Of a stretch of DNA of 64,000 nt, positions 50,493 through 63,400 are shown piece by piece (the first letter of the stretch is position 1; the number at the start of each line of letters is the position of its first letter). The notes below the pieces were generated by a model that saw nothing but the letters and a program-made list of their open reading frames with translations, searched no databases and was not told where the DNA came from. The position numbers were made by a program, and so were the translations under genes. The stretch comes from Tyto alba (Eukaryota; Chordata; Aves; Strigiformes; Tytonidae): NCBI RefSeq assembly GCF_018691265.1, contig NW_024881324.1, forward strand, positions 6,761,730 to 6,825,729, read 5' to 3'.

Positions 50493-53400
50493 TTGGTTGA
50501 CAAACTTTCAGGAGAAAAGCAATTTTCCCCCCTTGAAACAATAAGGAAAAAGAAATTAAAGAAGTAATTAAAAAGAGGATGGTATATTAATCTTGCATGA
50601 TTACTGGGGACAACTCCTAATTCTAGAAGGGCAAGTTCAGAAGAAAACCAGGGACTGTTTGTTTGAAAATCTAACATACGGGCTAACGCTTGTCTTAGAG
50701 TGGATGGATAGAAAATGGGAACCTATAAAAGGAAGAATGACACAAGGTGGAGCAAAACAGAACATGCAAAAATAGGAGTGACATGTTCAAAGAGGTGAAT
50801 TTGGGAAATACAGTTTGCAGTAACATTCTGATCAGACAAGGGTAAATTTCCCAGTGCTGCGGGGGGGGGGGGAAGTTTCAGTAACTGAAACAAGAGATGA
50901 TAAAAGCCTGGATGAGATTTTAGCTGAGAATGTGTTGACTATGGGTGTTCACTCAAATGAAGTATCATTTTAAAGTAGAAAAAAGCAATTTCAATGAAAC
51001 AGATTAGAAAATATTTACAATCCAGAACTTCTTGTAATTACATCATTAATATATTGGTCATCTTAAATAACACTTATTAACTTCAAATCATGCTTATCCC
51101 TGATTTCTTTTTTTTCTTTGGATATTATTTGAAAAAGTCATGACTAGCTACAGTGAGAATAGCAGTACGCACAATTTGACCTCTTTAACAGCGTACTGTA
51201 GGACAAAGTGTTCAGTTAGCACTAGTGTTACTAGATATCTTATTCAGGCTATACATGATGCAGAGCAGTGGATTTAGCTAACGGTGTTACTTGATAGCAC
51301 TAGTGGACAAAAAACTTTGTAGATCTTAGCTCTCTAAATCCATGCACCAGTACTGAATGATTTCTGCAAAGTAATTTAATCTTTTCCATGAGCCTTTTGA
51401 CTACAGTTGAAAGGCCTTGTTTGCTTAAGTTTAATTATTCTTTATATCAAATTGTAGTATTATACCTACAGCTTTAAAAACACTAGAATAGCCTTCTGCT
51501 AACTGCAAGTCTTGACTGGTTTCAACATATTTTTTCCCCCTACTTATTATATTTACTACAAAAAGGATTTCTGGGAAACAATTAAGATATAAGGAATTGG
51601 AACTATTTCTCTATCTTTCTGACAAAGTTAAAAAGACTTTTCTCTCTGTTGTACAGTTTCCCCTCTAGATGGTAGCAGAGAACAAACTCTAAGTACTTGC
51701 ACTGCAGGGACTGGGATGATACTAAAGAAACTCAACGTCGTCGGTGAAGTTCAGTGCAAAGAACATGAAAAGTCACGCTGTATTAAATTATTTTTGTGTT
51801 CTGTTTTCATTTGACATAGGTAAGAAGAGTTGTTCTGGATACACTGACGGTTCATAGTCAAAACTGGAATTTTTAAGGTATGTTACTATCAAAAACTTTC
51901 ATGCACTGCAATTTGCTTTACATGACTGTTCTGCAAGTCCTTTCTTAAGAATATAAACATCATTAATTTAAATAGTTTTTAAATATAAAACATTATTTCA
52001 ATACTCCTGGACATCATCTGTTTTCTTTAGAAAATCTTTCTCTTGATTTTCTTAAATGCAGCTGTATTGAAATCTCCTCATGTCGAATAGTTACTGCCTG
52101 GATCCTGAACTATTTCCATGAACCTTTACCCTTTTCATATTAATTATGAGTAATTCTTATTAAACTTCAATTTTTGCAATTTCTCATTTTGTAAATCACA
52201 AGATGCTCTTCCTGGTTTTTAGTTTCAAGCTGTATTACACAGAGACCTCTATATGTCAAAATGTTCCTGAATAAAGAGTAGTAGATCTTGCAAAAAGATC
52301 CGATATAAACCATCTTCTTTTCAATTCACTAGTAAATGGAAAAAAAGAATCCTTCTGTATTTACATGTGCCTGCCTTAAGGCCACTGGTTTTATTAAAGT
52401 CGAGAGATCCTCTCAGCAGCAGGAAAAGAAACTAGGCTGCAAAGTTATCTCGTCTAGACACAAAAGGCTTCATGTTGGTACAACGAATCACAAGCTATAA
52501 AGTATATGTAAACCTCTGTTCATTGTCTTCTATTGTCTTTAATTTTGCATCAACAGATCCTGATTCTAATTCACTATTATTTGAAAATATTAAAAATCAT
52601 TATCTCATGATTTCTGAAGCCTCCTTCAGCAGGCAAGATTCTCTTTCAATAATGTTTCAGGCAATCAGTGCTACAACTTTACAGCCATGAGACGTACAGA
52701 TGTTACCTAGAAAGAAATACCCAACCACTCTCTCTCTCAGTTGCTCAGCTTTGTTTCTTGGAATATCGTATATCCTCCAGACCTGCAGTTCATTCACAGG
52801 CCACCATGGTCCCTATGCCTTAGCTTTCAACGTCAAAAGCAATCAGGATTTGAAAACAAACCCATTCCCCTTCATTCTGAAGAAAAAGGAGCACAGGAGT
52901 AACATTTAGCTCATCTCTGGTGAGCTTCATGCACACACATAAGATACCTTTTGAGCACTTTCACATCATTATTTCCTTAACTGCGGAATTAAATTCTTGG
53001 TTTCTCCACACAGCCCCTCTCCTGACTCTACCATTTCCCAACCTTTTCTGGATTCTTTCAAAATTAGTGTTGGCAAGGCCAAAGTTTAAAATACTCATGC
53101 AAAGGTAAAAAAGACTTTTTAGTAGCAGACTAACATTTCTGTTGATGAAATCATTCTAGATGTCTCACAACATTGCTACACAGCGCTTGGGTGCTGCGCC
53201 AGCAACCTTCTTTGCTGCATTTCCTAACCATTAAACGACTGCCTTTGTGACTCCTCCACATTGTCCAGTGAATTGTCTTCTACTGTTAAATCCTGAACCA
53301 AAACCTTCCAGCGAAGAATAACACTCACCATATGCAACTGTATCATCCGGGCAGGGCCAGAGAATCACAGTGGCACTCACTTCCATACACAAACTGGTAG

Positions 53401-56400
53401 AAACTGTACAGCAAATGAAATCAGTAGATACCCAGGCAACTACAATATAATGGGGAAACTATAGCCATTGTACAGAGGTTATACATCACAAATCCATTAG
53501 AGTCCTCTGAACACTAAGGGTGGTCCTGCCAAGAAAGTATATTTGTATTTCCAGATTATTGGGGGGTAAGGTTTTGCACCTACAGAAATTAAATAATCAC
53601 AGAATAGTAGGGAATGTTCCCTCCTGGATTAATAGCTGTTTAAAAGGAAATAAATAAAGGACAAGAATAAATGTTGAGTTGGAAAATAATTCTAAGGAAT
53701 CTGTCCTGCTGAACACATTAAGTTTTTGGAAAAGGAGATGAAAGACCAAGTTAGCAAGGGCATGAAATAATTTGGGATAATCAAAGCTTCATTACTGAGT
53801 TGCAACAGATTTCACAATGTTGTATTGTAGGGCAATTTAAAGACAGTTAACATTTAATATTGATAAATGTAAACAGGAAAAAGCAACTCTGATTATACAT
53901 ACATATTAGGCAGTAAATTACCTATTATTACCTTTGAGAAAATAGACTTTGAAGTCACTGGGGATGATGTTAGTAATTCTTGGTAAAGGAATACAGAACA
54001 AAACATTATGTTACCACATAAATCTGTAGTCTCTCTCTTTCAAAACCAGAAATGGAACAGGGTGAAAAGGAAGAACAAAGATACCAATAATCTCCATATA
54101 GAGATTAACTAGACTTCTCAGTGAGGACAAGAGACAAGTCAGGGTATATAAAGTTATGACTAGCATGGGGGAGGTGATTACGCAATGATTATTCACTTAT
54201 TTCTCACAGCACAAGAACAAGACAGCACCCAATGAAATTACAGGGCAGCTGCTTTAAAACAAACCAAAGGAAGTACTTTTTCATACAGCACATAATTAAA
54301 TAGCGGAACTCATGGGATACTGTGGAGGTCAAAAATCTAAGTGAATTCAAAAAATATCAAACATGTAACATAGGTCCACCAGTGGCTATTAAACATGATA
54401 TTCCAGATGGTATTTCCATATTGGGAAGTCCTGATGGCTAAAAGCTGGGAGAGTACAAAGTAAAAGGATTGATCTGTATTTGTCATGTTTCTTATATACG
54501 TCTAAGCATCCACAATTGTCACTCTCAGAGACAAAAGACCTAAATAGCCTTTTAGTCTGATGGGTTATGGCTACTTTTACACCTTGTAGGTGGTCCTGCC
54601 AGTGGAGGAGGGGGCAACAGACAGTGACATACAATTTCTGTGTGCAATTTAGTTTATAAATCAAATACAGCAGTGGTGCAAAGATACTCAAGATTCAAGC
54701 ATGGTAGGGCGTAGGACAGCCTTTTAGTCCAAATGTAGTGTATCATGAATGTACCTTTGCTGAGCCAGTTTGGGTCCAGGAATGTGCTCTCAGTTGGATT
54801 TAGCCCTGTTGAATATCCCTTGGCTCCATGCAGTGCCAGTTCAAGTGTCCCTTGTAGCAGGGCTTCTCCTTCCAGAGGCAGACTCTGTGTAACGCACTGC
54901 GTTGCTGGCTTCAGACATCTGTACTACCCTGTAACCATGCTAGTAAAGCTCCCCAGGAGGGGGTGCATCAAGGACTGCATTGAGGAGACATCAAACCAAG
55001 GTTCATCAAATCAGGTTTGGAGGCAGAATCCTTTCTCACTCTTTTGGGATTGTACCAGCCTTCTGTGACTATAAGCTGTAGAGCTGACGGTGTTTTGCTT
55101 ATGTGTTTCAAAGGATACGAGCTAAAGAAGAGCAGCAGCACTGAAATGCAGGAATAGCAGTTTTCAACAGTAATAATTTTTCTAATAATTCCAGTTTTCT
55201 TTCCTCCTGTGGCCACTCAGCTGCTCCTGTCTCTCTCCCTAGCACTTTCATCTTAATGCTATCTTGCCTTTCTTCTCAAACTTCCGTCTCACCCCCTTCT
55301 TGCTGATACGCTTCCCTCATCAATTCTGTCCTCCTACCCATAGCTCCCTTTGCTTCTGCTCCTTTGTATCTCCAACCATCTTTGCTCTAGTTTCCTTCAC
55401 CGGGCTTCTCGTGCTAACCCACTTCAGAACTGCTGTCTTCCTCGTTCTTGCTCCTGGCTTTCTCCATCTGTCCTTTTCTCCTTCCAGCTGTTTTCCGGAG
55501 CAGCTGTTTCCACCACCGCACAAAGCCCAGATGGCTGAGTACTGACTATACAGAGACAGGCACGCTCTTCTCAGTTCCTGTGCCTGGAGCCCTGTGATAT
55601 CCCACTTTGCTCCTGTAGTGTCAGAAAGAGATGGGAGTCCACTCACATGGAGGAAATGTGAAGGGCCAAAGAATGCTGATGGTATTCAGAGATGTTATAT
55701 ACCAAACCTCTGAGTCTCCACATGGATTACGTGTGGCTTTTCCCCCAGAACCCTGGCAGTTGGTCACTCTTGAGTAGTCTCGCAATGAAAGGCATTTCCT
55801 TGATTCCAGGAAAACTACCATGTCTAAACTTGAAGTCACCATCCCAGAGGTACAAGGCTTCCACAATGAAAAAGCTTTGAGAATATCTGCAGTGCGTGTG
55901 CAATAAATTACTTCTGTTCCCCAAATCAGGTCAATGGTTTTAGCTGAAGCTCAACAAGTAGCCTGCTTGTGGCCGACACAGCCCATGGAAAGTTCCATCC
56001 AGATAGTTTCAGGCTGGCAAATTTTAAACAACTGGAAAGATGGACTTTTAATAGGAAAATCTTAGGAACTCATGCATGGCTACCCAGTCCTTCCAAACTG
56101 CTTACTTTCTCCACTTAAAGTATGTGTGTGCATATATGTATATATTTTTATATATATATTCAAACTGGCACCACTAAAACAATATTATTACTAGAACATT
56201 GCTGCTGTAAAACTCCTTCCCTACTGAACCATTTTTGCCTGGGTTTCCCCCCACAGCACTCACTTGCACAGTTATAAGCAGGACAGTTGAATGCAGCATG
56301 CTACTGTTTTAAGCCACAACTACAGTTTCAGCTACCACAGCTGGCAATTATTTGAAGCAGAGAAAATGATGGGCCTATTAAAGAGCCTGAAAGCGAGCCC

Positions 56401-56900
56401 ACGAAGAACCTTTGGGGTATTTCAGGTTCTAAGCATGTCAGCAGCATGAGCTGAACAGAAAGCTTTGCAACACTGCCGGAGCTCTCCTTGGAACACAATA
56501 CTACATTGTCTGGGGCAAGTGTAAGAACACTCCTTCTGCAGATAGAGGATCTTGGCAGAAGTACCCTTTTAATGGCCATATTTCACTTACAAGATAAACA
56601 TATCACTTAAAACTCCTACTCCTTTTTCATTTTTTTGCCTATCAAGGAAAAGTCACTATTTCCCTCAATCACATGCCTCTTAGTTTCCAGCAATGTGAAC
56701 CGCAGGCTAAATGGTTGCTAATTCTCTATGAAAAGCATTACTACTTCTAAGAGCAATGACTGAAAAAAAGGCGTATGTGTTAATAAAACAAAAAAACAAA
56801 ACACAGACTTCTTACAACTGTTTCGGTTGTGAAACTGCAGCTCTCCTCTGCTTGGGGCAGTTGTGAACTGGCACCTTGGCCCTGCAGGTGCCCGAGAAGA
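50493..56900. other. Intergenic region upstream of MBOAT1
   Basis: AT-rich sequence with a G12 run near 50862-50873, a TG/TA-rich patch at about 56123-56160 and scattered T-runs. Open frames are short and unrecognised. Nothing here supports an exon or RNA gene. Confidence 0.6.
56123..56160. repeat. TG/TA-rich simple repeat
   Basis: An imperfect dinucleotide tract (tgtgtgtgcatatatgtata followed by tatatatatatt) of the alternating purine-pyrimidine type. Confidence 0.8.
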
Positions 56901-57344
56901 TGCTTCTGAGCAGAACCTGGGTCAGGGACGCTCGTTTTAGCTGTGGGTGTGGGCGCCCTTGGTGGCACGGAGCTCACCGGCCCCACAGCCGGTGCCAGGC
57001 CCACCCGCTGGCGCCGCGCCCCCCTGCCCGGGTGCCCAGCTCCGCCAACCCAGGCTTGTCACCGCTCTGCCCGGCCCAGGGCTGCCGCGGCGGGGCCGAC
57101 CGTGGGCGAAAACCCTTCGCCCCCCGGCGCGGGTGAGGCCCCGAGGGGACGGTGATGGCTCCCGCCCCGCCCCCGGCCCCGGCCCGGCCCGCGGCCGCTG
57201 AGGGGCGGCCCCGCCCTACCGAGCGCCCCCTTGCGGCCCGGCGGTCGGCCCGGCGCGGAGCGGGGCGGCGGCCGGCGCGCGGCGGTGGCCGGGCGGTGCG
57301 CGCAGGTGCGCGCGGGCCGGGGGCGCGTGGGTGTGGGGGTGTGT

Positions 57345-57397
57345 GAGGAGGAGGAGGAGGAGGAAGAAGAAGAAGAAGGAGGGGGGGGGGGGGGGGA
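57345..57397 (+). repeat. 53-base polypurine tract ending in G16, in the MBOAT1 5' UTR
   Basis: An uninterrupted purine run is made of GAG/GGA units, then GAA units, then 16 consecutive G residues (57381-57396). It ends seven bases before the MBOAT1 start codon. Such tracts can adopt triplex or G-quadruplex structures; structure and effect on translation are inference. Confidence 0.9.
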
Positions 57398-57403
57398 TGA
57401 AGT

Positions 57404-57493
57404 ATGGCCGAGCCGCCCGGCGCCCCGCACCGCACCACCGGTTCCACCTTACTGCACCCGCTGAGCGGGCTGCTGGGCATCCCGCTGGACCAG
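57404..57493 (+). CDS. MBOAT1: MBOAT1 first coding exon (partial gene)
   Basis: The 90-nt coding segment encodes 30 residues beginning MAEPPGAPHR and ending TTGSTLLHPLSGLLGIPLDQ, directly followed by the donor GTGAGG in phase 0. The last 20 residues differ at only two positions from my recollection of human MBOAT1 (TTGSTYLHPLSELLGIPLDQ), where the next exon starts VNFVVCQL. The paralogue MBOAT2 has a similar but more distant N-terminus (LLQPLS...LPIDQ), so MBOAT1 is preferred. The protein is a multipass ER O-acyltransferase of the MBOAT family that re-acylates lysophospholipids, notably lysophosphatidylethanolamine and lysophosphatidylserine, with oleoyl-CoA preferred. This exon gives only the N-terminal tail before the first membrane helix; the catalytic Asn/His region is outside the window. 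The start has a strong context (A at -3, G at +4). An out-of-frame ATG lies at 57397. Confidence 0.93.
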
Positions 57494-60400
57494 GTGAGGC
57501 TGCGTGGCGTGGCGCGGCGCTCGTGGCGTGGGTCCTGAAGCGGGGGTCTCCCGGCGTGAGGGAGGCACACCTGGTGGAGCCGAGTATCCCGCCGCTGTCA
57601 CGCCTTGCATCAGCCCAAAGGGCTTTTGGGGGGCAGCGCGGAGGCACCGTCCCGCGTGGAAAACCGAGGGGGGGGGGGGGGCAACCGTCTCTGCGGGGAG
57701 AGGAGAGCGCGGGGTGGGGGGGAGGTTGCGGGGCCGGGTGGCTGGCGGCTGCTACAGCCAAAAGCCTTTTTCTTTTCCCCGGCGTCCTGGCGCTGTTGGC
57801 GCTCCCCGCGAGAAGCGGCTGCCGCTGGATGCTGGCAGCCGCCGCGCTGGGGGGCAGCGGCCGCCACGCTCCGAACGCTGAAATAGCGGAGGGGGGGGGG
57901 GGGGCGTTTGGGCAGCGGGGCGTCGGGGGGGGGCGGGGGGCGGCCGGAACTTGTCGGGCGAGAAATCCCGGCGTTTGGGAGCTGCTTCGGTGGCTGCCGA
58001 GCCCGAGGGAGGAGGCACGGAAGTCTCCAGCCTCGCAAAAGCAGCGCCTGGTGTCACTGCAAAGTGTTTTTCTGGAGATCTGTGAAACGCACCGGCGGTC
58101 TTATGGGCAGGCAAATTAGTATGAAATGCTTCACAGCGTAGTATGTTTTTTTTTTTTTTTTTTTTTTTGGGGAGGGGGTGGGCGGGCTGTCTGGTTGTTT
58201 ATAGGCTCCAGACCCCCGGCAGGCAGAAAACATTGCTTCCCCACCCCACCTTTTATTGTCTCTCCAGCCTGCCCTGCACCTGCTGCCTTCCTGCGTTCTT
58301 TCAGCAAGGAGGAAGCTAGGTCGGGAAGTTTGTGCCGACCAGAAAAAGTCTCCACCAAACTACTAGGAGGCTGAGCTGCGCTCTAAGAAACCAGGGCAGC
58401 AGAGACATGCTGTTAAAAATCAACAGAAGATTGAGATTTATTTGCCTTTTTTCTGTTTGCAGAGTGGCTGGTGCTATGTGTCACTTTTACTACTGTTTGT
58501 TTTAAAAGTTGAATAAGAAATACATCACTTTATAGATTAAACACCTAACCATACCAGTTTTTCCTTTTTAAACAGAAAACAGGTTTTGATGCAAAGAGAT
58601 CTGTTGCTCAGTGCTTAAAACATTCAAACAATAAAGGCCTATAATCATCTATAAGCTAATAATTTAGGAGAAGGAGCGTGAATAGCAATAGCTTCTTTTT
58701 AGAGGTATTCCTTAAAATTCCATGCCATGATGGATGAATACGGGAACACCAAAGTAACCAGGAATAGGAGACGTTTACTGTTCCAGCTTGTTTGCAACAC
58801 CGTGGCGTGTGTACTGTGTTAGGCTGATAGGGTCACCGAACAATGGTGGCTTGACAGACTGCAGTTTTTCTTTCTAAACTTTCCAAAGCTCGTCCTTCCA
58901 TTCGGCCAAGGTGATACAAAGACGCTGTTGTCCATGGAGAAAATTCTCCCGTGTTCTTCCAGGCCTCAGGATGCTTTGCTGCACCCGGTTAGGTGCTATG
59001 TTTTTCCTGGGGCCCTGGTCTCATGGGTGCTGACAGTGGGCACCTGTGTGCCTGGTGGTTTGCATCTTGAGCCCACACCAGTAAGTGTGGCGGGGCACAT
59101 GCTGTGGGTTTAACAGCGTGGCTGGGCTGTGCGAGCACCCGTGCAGGCACAGGTGCCCTCCCTGCAAATGGGGGCCAGGAGGAACCCTGCCTTGCTGGGG
59201 TTCATGGCAGGACTGCAGCACAGTTGTGCTGAAATGCAGCTTTCCTCACCTGAAAGTCACCTTCCTGTTCCTTCCCCCCCAGCCGCTAATAATGCTTCAT
59301 TGTCCCTGAGAGGTTACGCTATCAATTATTTTAAGAAAGTCTCCCCCACCCCTCTTGCCTCACTGCAATGTGCTGGACCGTGCCAAGCATCAGGGATTTC
59401 TGCTGCCCTGAAGTAGGATATACCCAGATCGCTGCGTGGAAGCATTGTGCCACCATAGTCCCCTCAAATGTCATGAGTTTCAACTCCGACCTGTGGTGCT
59501 AATGCCCTCAGAAGCAAAATAAAACCACTTTGAGAGCTCTTTGCCAGGTGGGTTGGCTACCTTCCTCCCTCATTAGGATGAGAGAGGGGTTTTGCTGAGG
59601 GGGACAAGAAAAGCTCACTCTCTCCTCTGTGCAGAACAGAGCTCTGCATAGGAAAGACTATTTTTCTAGATATGAATCCCATGTGTAGCAGGGGCTGGTG
59701 TTATACACATCCCTTACTGCAATGCTAACAGGCTGTCTATGCCTGCCACTCGGTGACTTGGCTGCAACCGGGGAGGTAATCTCTGGTTTGTCACTGTACG
59801 TCAGCGTCATCATGTTTGGGCTGTTGGATGGTGACAGTGTAAATCTCCCTGCGGTCCGTGTGGCTGGCAATTCCCCGTGGCTGGCCCTGAGCCTTCAAAA
59901 ATGCTGAGAAGTGCCCAGAGAGCGAGAGGCAAAGGTGCGCAGCTGGAGTTTAGACCCTCTTAAGTCCCTGCGGTATGTGGAAGCTGTGTGTGTCTGCCTC
60001 TACGTTAAGTGCACAGAGGACTTGTCCCTTCTTCTATGGAGATGGTTTTCCATGATGCCTGTGCTATGAAAGAGATTTCAGTCTATGAGAAAGACCAGGA
60101 AAAAAAGTTGAGCTGAAGGTCTGAAAAATTAAAGTCATAATTGTTACCCTTTCACAGCAGGGGCAGAAAAGCTGTAGTAGTAATGGTAGGTGGAAAATGT
60201 TTTGTCATCTAATAAGCAGCTATAATATCACTCACTATGGGAAGCATGGATGAACATGAAAATGTAATTTTTTCACATTGGTTGTTTTCTTCATTTTAAA
60301 AAAATTACAACCTAGGTTTAAAAACAGTGCAGAATTACAGAGAGTGCAGTTGCTAGCTGTGTTGTGTACCTGGCAGGCTGTTCGCATTTTACTTAGTAGA

Positions 60401-63400
60401 CAGTATACTGCATGAGAGCATAATGTTGTTTTCTGCTTTAGATGCTAAAATAATCCTGATGTCTCAGTGTTGTATTTGCATGTCTCTTTAATGGATGATT
60501 TATCTTTGAATTTAGCATTGAAATACTATTTTTTAAGAAGTGCTATATTCAGTAACAAGATTAATGAGCTTGAAAGAGGATGAAAAGACTCTCTGTGTTC
60601 AATTCATCCTCATATCCCAGGAAAGCAGACTTTGAAGTTTAGCTGACTCGTGTTCTAAAAATATCTGGCTAGGTCAATGACATACCTCCAGCAGCATTTG
60701 GAAGAAAGTTTTGGGGTGTGTTTTTCCATATCACATACACCTCAAATCACTAACTCTGGAATGTCATCCCTTCAGTATGCTTATACAGTAACCTTTGGCA
60801 GAGTATATACTTTTTTTTTGTCATATATGCCCGAAATCACCTGTTTTGGGACATCATCCTCTACCATACGCCAGTGAGATATAGGAAGTTAAACATTAAA
60901 CTTTCAATAGTGTAATTTCTATAAACAAAGTGCATGTGTGTATAAACACAGTGAAGAAATAAATTCACTATTTAATGTTATATTAAAAGTAAGTTTAATG
61001 GCACTGTTTATCCATATGTAGTTTTGCCATGCCTTCCTAAGCTCTAGGCATCTCTAGAAGTAACTCAGATTCAAAGGGTTAAGCCATAGGCTAAAACATT
61101 TAATTTCTCAAGGTTATTTTGCAGTACCCTTGATATCCCAAGTTACCTAGAAGTAGCAGCCCGAATGCAAATCTTTGACTGCCGTAAAACAAACCTTACA
61201 TTTTAACAGGCTTTACCCTGACATATGCCAGACAGCACCAAGTTTGTTGATTTTCAGGGAAATATGTTCTATGTTCAAGGAAAGTCTCTCAAAAAAATGT
61301 AAGAGCATCTTCTCATATTTATATCAGAGAGCTTTTGACCTTCAGTGTTTTCACTGATGAGGCCAGCCATGTTTCCCTAAAGGGGAAAAAAATATGCATT
61401 TACGCTTAATTTCGGATGCTTTGGCTGCTGGTGGTACACCTTATTTTTCATTTTAATCCTTTCATTGGAGCTGGTCTGCATATTTATGTTTTGGCAGCAG
61501 TTTAAATAAAACACTAATTTTGGGGAGGGGGGGAGGGGGGCAGGGAGGGACTGTGCGACATGCCCCTGAGCCTTGGGATAGTTGAAGTATTAGAGATGTC
61601 CTCCCACTATTCCTTGAGTTCGAATAGCTCGCTACCCAAGGCATGCTGATGCTGATGAATTGGTTTAAAAATGAGAAAGAAGAAAAAAAATGAGTGTTGT
61701 TTTTTTTTTTTGTTTTTTTTTTTTTCTTTTACAAAAAATCAACATGAATTCTGATTCTAAAATCAGGAGTTATTTTGTTAAATTTCACATTTTTTAGCTT
61801 TTCTGCTGTCTGACTTAAGATTTACTCCTATGCTTTCTGGTTTAGCTAGTCAAGCAGATGTTTTGTTCCCAAGCTTCTTTGCATGACTTTTCTAATCTAC
61901 TTTTTGGGCCGTGAAAAGCCAAATAAAAAATTAGCTTTCGAGGAATTCAACAGATTTAGGCTGGGAACTTTCAGATTCTTTCAATGCTTGTCGATAGAGG
62001 CATTAGAAGATGTAGGGCTGAGGAAAAAAAGTAATTTCTTACAGGTTGAAGAGAGGTAATTGAGGATGGAAGTTTACTGAAGACATAAGTGGGGTTAGTA
62101 TACAATTTTTATCTGAAAAAAGCTACTTTTAGGCATCAGTAACAACTGTCCATGTTTGGTATAAACTGTGCTACATTTTCATTTGCATTGCCTAATCCCA
62201 GTCATTTTGCAACTGAAAATTCTATGTTTTCATTTTGAATTGCAGCAGTATTTGCCAGATTTAATGTGACACCCTCAACTGCAAAAAATAAAGCCGTATA
62301 ACTTTTAGTTATTTGAGAAACAGTAAGCAAAAATGAAATTTGAAATCAACATCTTAAACCACATTTGTAAAGAGATATTACTTAGGTTGCCAAAACGAAC
62401 TTTAATTTTGATTTTTTTTTTTTTTCCTGACTTTTGAGTACCTAGATTTAGTAAAACTATTTTCCTTAAAAGAAATCATTAGCTTTTTACTATAATGCCA
62501 TGAAGGACATAGCACTTGATTTAAAGAACAGAGGCATAATTTTGCTGACCCTGTTTTGGGTCCCCGGTTTAACAGATGCCTGGGAGCAGGGCAGTTCATA
62601 GTGCTCGTGGGCTGCACGTATTTTCTGTACATTTATAACAAATCCACTCTCTAACTTGTTGCACCCATCTGTGCAGGACCCAGGATTCTGTATGTTCCCG
62701 AGACAGTGGTATAGTACTTTCCAAAGATTAAGGCCATCTCCAAGGCATTTCTTTCTGTTCAGGTCAGGTATTACTAACAATTGCAATAATACACATTTTC
62801 CTCTGGCTTGGAAACATGTGCTTCCTTTTTCAACGTGTTGTCACTCAGTTTGGCACTGCAATCTTGAACCTCATGACTGTTGTCTTGATACTATGGGTGT
62901 AAATGTTTCCACATCCCTCATGCCTTGAAAGCAATGTCTGTCCTATTAAGTTTTTCATTTGGCAAGGTACAAAAGTGCAAATGGAATCAGCTGCTTGCAA
63001 TTTTCCCCTTTTTAAGCACTTTCCTTCTCATTTGTGTTAAACGAGATCTGGAAAAATAAATGTTGAAGTGCTGCATAAAGCTTCCTGCAACCTCCTCTGG
63101 ACGTTTATCACACCAGCACTGGTTTAGTGGTCCTCTGTGGCTGTTTTGGAACAATATAAAGTAGTGACGAAGACTCTTGGGCTCCAGCCTAGGGGTCTAG
63201 GCACTGAGCACAGAGCTGGCGCTGTGCTTTCAGCGGAGCCCCTGATGCTTAGGATTTCCTGCGTGTTGGCCAGCCTGGCACAGTATTTAATGCCCTGGCT
63301 GCTCCTTGGCTCCTGTTACAGTTCCCAAGAATGGGCAGAGCTCAAGGCAGGCTTGCTAAACTGCCAGTGGTGCTGGTAATTCCTGGGCAGGGGAGGCTGC

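Larger units (their letters stand above)
56920..58070. promoter_or_regulatory. MBOAT1: CpG island at the MBOAT1 promoter and first exon
   Basis: High GC content and dense CpG run for about 1.1 kb around the MBOAT1 start. GC boxes are frequent (for example ccgccccgcccccgg near 57163-57177). Two tandem copies of GGTGCGCGC(A/G) at 57295-57304 and 57305-57314 resemble NRF1-type half-sites. There is no TATA box. The G-rich downstream half (57660-57950) is intron. The exact transcription start is not visible. Confidence 0.88.

Noticed and set aside
57331..58119. A 262-codon plus-strand frame over MBOAT1 exon 1
   Set aside because: It uses the out-of-frame upstream reading frame and reads through the exon 1 donor into intron. 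It is not a gene, although its start matters as an upstream ATG.
61618..61625. GTTCGAAT, a tRNA B-box-like string
   Set aside because: No A-box or cloverleaf can be formed around it, so it is not a tRNA gene.
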